DNA from: Amylostereum areolatum
Lineage: Eukaryota > Basidiomycota > Agaricomycetes > Russulales > Stereaceae
DNA length: 64,000 bases
Direction: 5' to 3'
Assembly: GCA_012932865.1 (NCBI GenBank)
Contig: SAXG01000016.1
Span: 682,001-746,000, forward strand
Shown here: positions 55,926 through 64,000 of the stretch, one piece after another
Layout: the number at the start of each line of letters is the position of its first letter
How positions within the stretch are numbered: position 1 is the stretch's first letter
Position numbers and translations under genes: made by a program
The notes under the pieces: model-generated
The model's input: the letters and a program-made list of their open reading frames with translations, nothing else
What the model was told of the DNA's origin: nothing
The model's database searches: none

Positions 55926-56239
55926 GACGAAATCTCGAGAGGAGATGAACCGAGCAATCGCCAATCTATCTATTACATAATATAACCGTACCCACTTTCT
56001 TGATCTCATCTCAGATTCTCACCCACATTGGCAGCCAAAGTGGGTCCGGCCATCGCCCATGATGATGATCATCGATGCCGACGCACGACGCGTCTCTCGC
56101 CCGCGACCCCGCCTCCGCCATGCCTGCCGTCCAGACGCGCGTACCCACCTCGACCCTGTCGATAATGCGTCCATAAACCCTTCAAATACTTTTATTTTTC
56201 ATAGAGGAAGAAACACATCAAATCTCCTTCACGGCAACA
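55926..56239. promoter_or_regulatory. Bidirectional promoter region, CIA1 and NmrA-like gene
   Basis: 314 bp between two start codons on opposite strands, with pyrimidine-rich stretches and no obvious TATA. Must serve both genes. Confidence 0.5.
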
Positions 56240-57154
56240 ATGAGAGTCCTTTTGACGGGTGCGACCGGCGCTGGTAAGGTTCCATGTTTTTTTTTGAAGC
56301 GGACCAGAGCTCACGACGAGTAACTTATTTTACAGCCGGCCTTGGTGTTCTCCGCGCTCTCCTCGCCGACGACACCGTCAACCACGTAACAGTGCTCGCC
56401 CGCCGCCCCCTGCCCTCATGGGTCATCCTCCCCAACGGTACCACACCGACCGCCCCCTCCGACTCCCCCACCCACCCCAAACTCAGTACCACCGTCCTCC
56501 CATCATTTCTCTCCTACGCCCCCGATCTGCGCGCCGACATCGCCGCGCATGACGCGTGTATCTGGGCGCTCGGCAAGAGCGCCGTCGGCATGAGCGAGAA
56601 GGACTATACTGAGATGACCGTTGGATATCTCGACGCGTTTCTGGACGCGTCGAAGGAAGCGGGTGTGGGAGCGTCGGGAGGGAAGCCGTTCAAGATGGCA
56701 TTCATCACTGGAGAGGGTACAGACCCGACGGAGAAGAGCTGGCAGCTGTTCGCGCGCGTGAAGGCACGTTCCTTCGCCCCAATCCTTCAGTTTAGTGCGC
56801 TGACGCTTTTGCTATGATCAGGGCCGCGCAGAAAACCACCTTACTCAACACGCGAAAGACTCGGCGGGCGCGTTTAAAGCGACCATTCTGCGACCCGGGT
56901 ATTTCTTCCCCTCCTCCCTTTACCCCGCCGATCAACAAAACACGCGTTCCGCGTCGGGGCGCATCCTCGACAAAGCCATCGGCAGCCCTTTCCGCTACCT
57001 CATGGGTATCACCGTCGAAGATATGGGCAAGTTCGCGGTGGAGGCGGTCAAGGGGACGTGGGAGGCGAAGTACCCGGACAAGGTGGTGTTCTCGAACAAT
57101 GAGATAAAGAAGGCTGTGAAGGAAGTGGACAGTAAGGGAAGGGATGAGCTGTGA
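56240..57154 (+). CDS. NAD(P)-binding Rossmann protein (NmrA/atypical SDR)
   Basis: Exons 56240..56273, 56336..56763, 56822..57154; 264 aa. Dinucleotide site MRVLLTGATGAAGLGVLRAL; CIWALGKSAVG, then MAFITGEGTDP and FARVKGRAEN, ATILRPGYFFP. The layout matches small NAD(P)H-binding proteins of the NmrA/HTATIP2 type. The second intron begins with GC: AAG|GCACGT to ATCAG; the GC site keeps the conserved VKGRAE block intact, whereas the nearby GT site six bases upstream would remove VK. Substrate unknown. Confidence 0.85.
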
Positions 57155-57825
57155 GATATCTGTAAGTGTCATCGTTGAATTGGCGTGGTCTTTGTTCGCG
57201 CTGGCTAACTCTCCGTGCGCAACAGGTACATTCGGATGTACTAAAACATACGGAAAACTAATCGCCATGTATCACCTCGGGTCCTAGCACCTTTTATGGA
57301 CGATGGAAAAATATATCCTCTATCCCCCAGCGACGTGTGGAGCTTGCAAAAGACCGAAACGGCTGTCTCAAGCGGATCGACATTCATATATTTGATTGTG
57401 GCCTGGAGCTTGAAGCTTGAAGGAGAAGAGCCACAGCTCGGTTTCGAACGCTGGGCGTCATTCCGCATTGCATGACCCAGGACAGCGGGAGAAGCTCATA
57501 AACGTCCACTTCCCTGGGCAGTACCTGTCCCCTGCGTTGCCGGGAGGACTTCTGCAAGGCTCCCCCTTCATACACCGTATCCATCGGACGGCGTCCAATT
57601 CGAAGTCGCATGTGCGCGGGAGGGAAACGTGGATTTCTTCTACCCTCTACCCCGCTGCCTTGTCCGCGAACGACCGGTGGACACGGGCAAAGGAGGCAGG
57701 CGTGGGCACGGAGGGCAGGAAGCTGTTCACGGCCTTACAGCTTCAAAGACGGAGGGCGGGGGGAGGCACGTTGCTTGTTACACGCCGTACACGCTGGGAC
57801 CCAATTTATTGTTACAATATCCAGG
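57155..57825. other. No supported gene
   Basis: Tail-to-tail gap. Plus-strand frames at 57417-57951 show no recognisable motif. Confidence 0.45.
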
Positions 57826-58713
57826 CTACTCAGACCCAGGGTCGTACTGACCAGCAGCATCCAAGAAGTCTACGCCCGCCTTAAGGTACTCGACGAACCG
57901 TTGCAATACAGTCTCTCTGGGCGGGCGCTCTGTCGCCGACTCCGAGTCTGAGTCGAGGGACAAGGTCCGGGCGTCCTCTTGCCAGCCCAGCATCGTGATG
58001 TGCATCCACCTCCTGAAGATGTCGAATACAGGCCAGAACGACGCGGAAAGCTGGCACTGGGCCTGTCGAGTGGCGGGGTGTTCGGGCCCAAATTGATAGG
58101 GTTGGAAAAACATGTAAATGGCCGCTTTCTGAACCTCGACGCGGTCGAAGTCGCCGGATTCAAGCTCGCTGACCCAGCGCTCTTCGCGTTTTGTCGCGCC
58201 CGGCCTTTTCGCCGCGGTCCACAGGGCAACCCACACGATGTCCTCGATATCGTCAAGCACATTGTGGATCAAAGGCGGCGCTTTGTTCCTGCTGAACGGC
58301 CCACGAGGCAGAGGAGATGGGAACTCCTTCCCGGGCCTCGTCCTTCCATGAACGGCCGCGTCGACGTCGTGGATGACCGCTTTGCACACGCGGAGGTGCT
58401 TCTCCAAGAATCCAAACCGCCCACCCTCGACCTGCATGCACGGCATAACCTCGATCATCGCAGGGGTGCGTCGCGCGTGCGTGGTGCTCATCCTCATTGT
58501 TTCGGCGGAGGGAGGGCAGGCAAGCTCTGCATTCTCGAGGTAGGCGTTCAAAGCTACTGCATCGCGATCAGACGGGTTACCGAATAGACAGAAAAATAGG
58601 AGCTTACCAGTCATGGCATCGACGGCGACATAGACGCAGTCGATTGGTTCGACGTTTTCCGAGAGCAGGGATAGGCCCCCCATCAAACCTGGCAGCTCAG
58701 CGTGGTCGTCCAT
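57826..58713 (-). CDS. Unknown protein (278-295 aa)
   Basis: ATG at 58713, open to 57826. A GTAAGC donor at 58607 and CAG at 58557 define a possible 51-nt intron that leaves frame unchanged; spliced length 278 aa, unspliced 295. Begins MDDHAELPGLMGGLSLLSEN; a middle block, FGFLEKHLRVCKAVIHDVDA, and a helical C-terminal part (VFDIFRRWMHITMLGWQED) look folded. No family recognised. It is encoded next to the DUF6535 gene on the same strand, 181 bp downstream of its stop. Confidence 0.6.
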   Translation of the reverse strand: MDDHAELPGLMGGLSLLSENVEPIDCVYVAVDAMTGKLLFFCLFGNPSDRDAVALNAYLENAELACPPSAETMRMSTTHARRTPAMIEVMPCMQVEGGRFGFLEKHLRVCKAVIHDVDAAVHGRTRPGKEFPSPLPRGPFSRNKAPPLIHNVLDDIEDIVWVALWTAAKRPGATKREERWVSELESGDFDRVEVQKAAIYMFFQPYQFGPEHPATRQAQCQLSASFWPVFDIFRRWMHITMLGWQEDARTLSLDSDSESATERPPRETVLQRFVEYLKAGVDFLDAAGQYDPGSE

Positions 58714-58893
58714 AGAAGAATTACGCGGGGAAGGCTGTCGAAAGGTCAAGGAGGTATTGAGAGGGACGTCTGAAAACCGGGCCCCTGAAGACAGGACACG
58801 ATGTCTCAGCTGCTGTCTAAAACACGCAACGCGACGAGCGCAGTGGTTGCCAGTGGACGTATGAATCGCACATAACTGGACCTGGATGTAGTT

Positions 58894-61538
58894 CTACGTC
58901 AAGTACACATAACGTCGCAAGACTACGTCTGGTCCACTGTCCTCCAAAGCCCGTACGGCCCTCTTCGCGGCAGCGCAATATTCGCTGGGGCCCCCCTCCT
59001 GCTCGAGCTTCAGGAGAGACAGGGCTTCTGCCACGTATTTTTCATCGGCACCCTTCAGCACTTCCGCAACGAGCAGGAAAAACTCCATGGCCACGTCGGG
59101 AAGCGGAAATCCAGCCCCCGTTTGGCCGTCCCGCGTTGTGATATCGCGCAAGAGATCGATGAGGCCTCTCTGAGTCGCCACACCCCACTGCAACGCGCTC
59201 CAGTCCGCGCCGTCAACGATGGCGTGGAACGTCGCCTTGTACGCCTCGACGTCCGACATGTGGTGCGCTTCTTTGCGAGATCGGATGCCTGCGATGAGCA
59301 GCTCGAGGAGGAAGAGCACGCCCCCCGCGGCTGAGGTCGTCGATCCGCCAGAGCTGGGAGCTGACCGGCTCGGCCGAGCGATGGAAGTTATCCATCGGGT
59401 CCCCGTCTCGTGCCAGCCCCCGTACCATGAACGCGTGCAGTTCAGGTGGACACAGCTCGGCGAGGCGGTCGGGGCGGTTCGACGCCCCCGCCCAACCGGT
59501 CTGTTGGAGATTGCGTAATTCCAGTACAGGATCGTGTAGGCGCTCGAATAGTTCGAAGGGGGGTATGCAAAGGGGCATCGTATGGGTGTCATACCATTCC
59601 CGAAAGACTGCAGGCATGTAAAATGTTGTGCCGGGGAAATCACGGAGGACATGTCGAGTTGAAACGTCTATTGCGTCGGAGAGGGCTCGCATGGAATCGT
59701 CGATACCCATATCCATTGCCTGACCGAGGCCATGGTAATTGCGGTCCAAATCCAACACCGGCTCGCTCTGGAGGACGTCGCGAATCAGTCCATCCATGTC
59801 CGCGCGGACAGGTTCATCGTCCAACTTCCGCCGTAACGCAAAGGCGGCGGGCCACGCTGCCTTGAGGTGCGCGTCGATCCACTGCGCGGTTTTCATGGCC
59901 AGCGCGATATCGTCCAGATCCTGGTCATCTTCTCCGTCGTCGAATGCCCTATGTGCCTTCGCCATCGCGCCGACAACCGCTTTGGCCAGATCCCGAACTT
60001 TCGCCTGGCGCAGGAGTCTTTGTGCGACCGTGATTGTCATGCATATCCAACGCACTTGAAAGTCGTGGTCGAATTCAGCTGGGCGATCCTCCCAGGTCTC
60101 GAGGCGACCAACGAACGCGAGGACTGAAGCTATCACGTCCAGCTCCTCAAGCCACGCCCATTTTCCGTCCATTGTAAGGCCGAGCGAGAACGCCGCGTCT
60201 AGGCAGGCGCGCGCACGGCGTCGGGCAATGACGTCGGTGAGCAGGCCGGGCCCTGTACAGGTCTTCATGAGGCGGACGATACGACCGTTGAGGGTGACAA
60301 CAGGATTGGGTGGAGAGCCGGAGTGTGAGAGGCTCCGCGTTTGGAAGGGTCCCGTGGCTGCACTATCACGGACGTTGGCTACCGCCTTCCACACCTGCTT
60401 GCCCCACTCGGAGTTCAGGGAGCCTGATATCGCCTCCACGAAGGGTTCGAATTCGCTATCTTCCGTCAGATTGTCCATAACCCAACAGATGGCGCGGGCG
60501 TCGCGTTTGCACCGCTCCCAGGGGTTCGACTGGTCCATGGCGAGCTGGACCCGACCCTCCGACATATCTTTGCTAACCGGGTGGCTTGGTTTCTCTTTGT
60601 CGATGTTGTCGTGGTAGGACCGGCCACGTATAGTTTGGAAGATGTACCAAAACACGCCTGAGAGTGGGGACTGGTACGGGGACTGTGTGTGTACCACGGG
60701 CGCGATCATGGTCCAAAAGTAGAGTGCACCGCTCACTGAGATTGTCGACGTCGTCACGACCGCAACGACCAGATTGATATGGAATAAGAAATCGCAGAGA
60801 CCGATGAAGAAAAGGAAAAGGGAGATGTGGATGAGCGCGGGGATTGCATCAACGACGACGGCCATCTTCCACGTTTCGGCGCCTTCAAATAGGAATTGGC
60901 GCACGCGGGACTGCTTCAGGGAGCTGTTGTATCTCTGGAATACGTGCATGTAGTCGCGCACCCATTGTTGGACGATGGTAGCAAAGAGGACGGCGGTGAG
61001 GCTGAAGACGAGGCTCATGAACCAATATGCGTTGATGCGAACATCCGAGGACTGCACCCGAAACCCGGGGAGGTCCGGAAGGGATAATGGGGGGACTTGC
61101 ATGTCGTTGAGTTGGACAGAGATGTGGGCCAGCAGGGATACGGTCTGCTGCAGAAGAGCGACAGACGTGTCCTGGGGATCCTGCTTAAGATTCTGATAAC
61201 TCTCGACCAGAAATGCGGTCAAACTGGCCGAGTAGAGACCAGCCTGGTGGGGATATCAAGACATCAGAAAGGACTCGAATAAGGACAAGGAAGAGACGCA
61301 CAAAAACGATGATGCCCTCCATGTCGTCCTTCCATGTCTTGATCAACGCACGATCATGGCTCTCAGCTTCACGGATATAGACCGACCAGAGAGGGCTTGC
61401 ACGCTCGTCGTACTCCCTTCCTTTAGAGTTTTCCCCGCCGGCCCCAGACTGACGACCCTCTTGACCACTGTTTATGATCCCCTCGTGTTTGAGGAGTGAA
61501 GCTTGCCTTTCCACATCGTCGAGATCCATGGTGTGCAT
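58894..61538 (-). CDS. DUF6535 membrane protein, with probable frameshift
   Basis: Exon 1 61538..61302, exon 2 from 61243 onward. Signature of DUF6535: EAESHDRALIKTWKDDMEGI at the end of exon 1, then AGLYSASLTAFLVESYQNL, LFATIVQQWVRDYM and further helices (ALIHISLFLFFIGLCDFLF, VVAVVTTSTISVSGALYFW), so three to four membrane segments in the first 260 aa and a long helical cytosolic part. Frame is open to about 59330, where a G6 run (59324-59329) separates it from an equally good frame (VLFLLELLIAGIRSRKEAHH) that ends at 58894; one G fewer would join them, giving about 860 aa. Function unknown; very large family in mushrooms. Confidence 0.75.
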
Positions 61539-62362
61539 CACGAACTAAAAGAGAAGATGCCGACCCCGACATGGTTGAGTTGGAGGCTATGTGTGCTGGG
61601 CTGTACAGGGTCGTGATCATGATGGATCCCGAGAAGCTGCCTCATGGCTGCGGGGGAGGCGCCATGTTTTGATTCTTTTAGCCAGCCTGGAGCACAATGG
61701 AATGGTGGGACGGACTAGGACGGACGAACGATGGGAGAATAAAGGGAAGAAAGGAAGCCAGTAGGAAGCTTTGGTAAGTTGGGTTGCCGAGTTGCCGGGG
61801 CGCCGACAGAATCCTGCTGATACTTCAATCAGAGGTACTTTCTTGCTTCTCCTAGTTGCAGCTTAGGACCTGCGTATATTACTAGTCGAGTCCCCGAGGC
61901 GGACAAGACACTTTGTTCCAACCTTCTCAAGTTTGGGACTTCGGTGCCCGTCCTCAGTGCGCATACTATTATCCACGGCCCTCGACGATGCGGGTGTGGC
62001 GCTCAAAGTTTGCAAGATGGACCAGTGCTAACTTTGGTAAGTATGGATGGGACATGATTGGTATGGTTCTCGTTACATCAGAGTCTGTTGGTGGTCAAGG
62101 GATCTTTCTGCTGACTTTTTATCCAGTGGGCGAGTTCGGGAAGAAATGGTACAAACCCGAGCTGTCCAGTCACCAGTGCCGATACCATCCAGTAAGATCC
62201 AGTATGGCTACTGCAACTCTCGCGGGTGGTTAAAGCGCCATTGTTCCACATCTGACTTCTGAACCCCACAGGCCTATAAGTATCTCGATGAATGATCGTG
62301 GTCCGGTGCTTACGCCCTGTGCCACGCTTGATTCCAGATACCTCACGTCACGATTCTTCTGC
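61539..62362. other. No supported gene
   Basis: Divergent promoter space between the DUF6535 gene and the 7-TM gene. Open frames at 61913-62269 show no motif. Confidence 0.45.
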
Positions 62363-64000
62363 ATGTCCAACGTCTCGTCTTCAGGTTTTCCTGGCAACGA
62401 CAGCGCGCCCGGTGCGCCTCTCCAACTGCCTCTGGCCGACGATATCAACTCGGTCGAAAATGCGGTTCTCAACATTGGATCGCGTGTCTCTAGCCAGCTG
62501 GAACCTCTCGCGATCGAGACTGCTTTATTTGGTGAGGTTGTCATGTCGGTTTTATTACTCCTGAGTAGCTCACTTACAGATGAGCAGGCGCATTCTCTCT
62601 GCTTATCATCCTTTCAACCTGCATCTTATTGTAAGTCACCACTGCTCGATGGATTCCCCGTGTTGATGGACGCCTTCCTAGACGAAATGGGCTACGCCCA
62701 TTGTCCAACACGTTGATGGCACTCGTTTGTGGGATCATGTACGCGATAGCCGCAACGCATTGGGCACTGAGGTTTCGGTATACTCTGCTGGATGGCAGGG
62801 CTTCTAGTGCATTACAAGATCAGACCGTATCGTGCCTCGATAGCATATCCGAAGGAGTATCTTGCTCTTCGTTTTTCGACTTGGATACAGTGTTCGAATC
62901 GCTGGGGCCCATTCTGAGCGGTTGTACCCTCACCGCATTGCTTTTGGTCAACGTGAGTTTATACACCTTGAGGTTGTACAGGATCGTGATATGACAGTAT
63001 CCTTAGATTATTCTTAGCGATGCTATCGTCTTATGGAGAGCGTGGGTGTTATGGTCCAGAAGTCGTGCCATACAGGGTATCTCATCGGCACTCATCTTAT
63101 CCACTCTTAGTGAGTAAATTTAACTCCTGGATGATCAAATATAACACATTGTATATTCAGTCATGTCGTCGTTAAGTGCACGCACGACCTGTCGTGCTGG
63201 GCTTCTGGAAGGCAACGAGTTTGTAGACGACCACTTCGGTGCTGCGGCCTTTGTCCTATCTTGGGCAACAAATATGTGGTCTACCACGCTTATTTCATAC
63301 AAAGCCTGGTAGAACTGACTCCTGTTCGTTTCCGAATCGTCGCTCACTTCATTGCTACAGGCGTCACCGACGACTGATCACTGGCAACCTGCGAAGTAGA
63401 AGTATACGCTCTCAAGCTGAGAAAGTCATGATGCTCTTCGTCGAGTCAGGCGTGCTTTACTGCGCTCTCTGGGTTGGTGTTCAACGTTCATTCTCCTATT
63501 TCATAATTCTCACCAGACCCATTGTGTGCGTAGAGTGTTTTGGTCGCATATATCCTCATACGCGAGTTCGGTTTTGGAAGGGAGTTTAGTATTGACACTC
63601 CCAAGTGGCGATTCACCGATCGTATAGATGAACTCGAGGAAAACGGTCTAATACACCTCATTGTGCGTCTTCCACGCGCGAATCATTTTCCTCTCTCACA
63701 CCTGCGTGCGATTTAGGGAATGTATCCCACCATCCTCGTTGCCCTCGTCTCGTTGCAGAAGTTGCGCGGCACCCACAACTTCACGCTTGAATCAACGCTC
63801 GACAGGCCGCCTGCGCCCTTACACGAACCGCCCAGCCGACGCGTCGCAGTGCGAGTAAACACACACGTCGAGACACTGGACATAGAAACCGAGGCGCATA
63901 GCCAGACTTCGGCTGTTGACATCCATCCGGAGAGAGACTCTGCAGGTGATTCGGATACGATCTCCACCGTCGATGGAGATGGAGGGGGAGAAAAGGCAGA
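62363..64000 (+). CDS. Fungal 7-TM membrane protein, 3' end outside window
   Basis: Exons 62363..62531, 62588..62630, 62682..62952, 63007..63109, 63161..63308, 63361..~63475, ~63545..63662, 63717..>64000; the first six junctions keep frame. Helices: FGAFSLLIILSTCILL, LMALVCGIMYAIAATHWALR, LTALLLVNIILSDAIVLWRA, FVLSWATNMWSTTLISYKAW, VMMLFVESGVLYCALW and MYPTILVALVSLQK. SDAIVLWRAWVLW and ATNxWxTxLISYKAW are hallmarks of a big uncharacterised Agaricomycete membrane family. The cytosolic tail (PPAPLHEPPSRRVAV onward) is acidic and still open at the window end. The border of the exon around 63545 is approximate. Confidence 0.8.

Noticed and set aside
1..64000. CRISPR array or bacterial-type operons
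   Set aside because: The tandem repeats present are microsatellites or coding minisatellites; genes are intron-rich and eukaryotic.

Overview
The window is nuclear DNA of a filamentous basidiomycete, most likely an Agaricomycete. The evidence is intron-dense genes (mostly 45-65 nt introns with GTRNGY donors and YAG acceptors), a divergent FTR1/FET3 iron-uptake pair, families that are expanded in mushrooms (DUF6535, F-box/LRR, TPR-CHAT, caspase-like, OTT_1508-like deaminase, fungal 7-TM proteins, HNH proteins), and a heavy transposon load. There is no rRNA, tRNA or CRISPR array that I can support.

Layout. 1-285: 5' part of an HNH gene leaving the left edge. 1696-2440: decayed HNH copy joined to a dispersed GC-rich repeat. 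2590-6610: a Tc1/mariner-type element bounded by 69-bp perfect terminal inverted repeats and TA dinucleotides; it carries an intact transposase and, tail-to-tail, a 7-exon gene for a 575-aa unknown protein. 6936-12051: a very large gene with P-element/THAP9-like sequence signatures and one probable frameshift. 12052-14929: AT-rich fold-back sequence, then C-rich low-complexity DNA. 14930-15856: unknown acidic protein. 16441-26711: a nearly intact Ty3/Gypsy chromovirus with 539-bp LTRs differing at two positions and a 5-bp target duplication. 26747-30963: an intact HNH gene, a DUF6535 relic and a stop-containing HNH copy. 31695-32436: a non-autonomous inverted-repeat element with an 8-bp target duplication. 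34617-39652: FTR1 and FET3, divergent. 39967-46661: a caspase-like gene and a TPR-CHAT gene. 46780-50052: relics (STE3-like receptor, FET3 3' end, deaminase). 50242-64000: F-box gene, short-chain dehydrogenase with a MITE at its start, CIA1 (CIAO1), NmrA-like gene, an unknown gene, a DUF6535 gene and a 7-TM gene running off the right edge.

How the genes work together. FTR1 and FET3 form the classic plasma-membrane ferroxidase/permease complex; their shared 781-bp promoter holds sites of the ATCWGATAA type bound by fungal iron-sensing GATA repressors, and the same 9-mer is strongly over-represented from 31.5 to 36.8 kb. CIA1 (cytosolic Fe-S assembly) is a second iron-related gene but is 15 kb away and probably not functionally clustered. 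Caspase-like, CHAT, HNH, deaminase and F-box genes together look like a rapidly turning-over accessory neighbourhood.

The most novel item is the chromov­irus region after pol (23.0-26.2 kb): two long reading frames overlap for about 1.56 kb, both start upstream of one well-formed 58-nt intron, and splicing joins each start codon to a different long frame. Further small ORFs follow, one with a clear membrane segment, in the position where env sits in retroviruses. The same element has a textbook -1 frameshift signal at the end of gag and an ATG-free leader of about 1.1 kb that is open in phase with gag.
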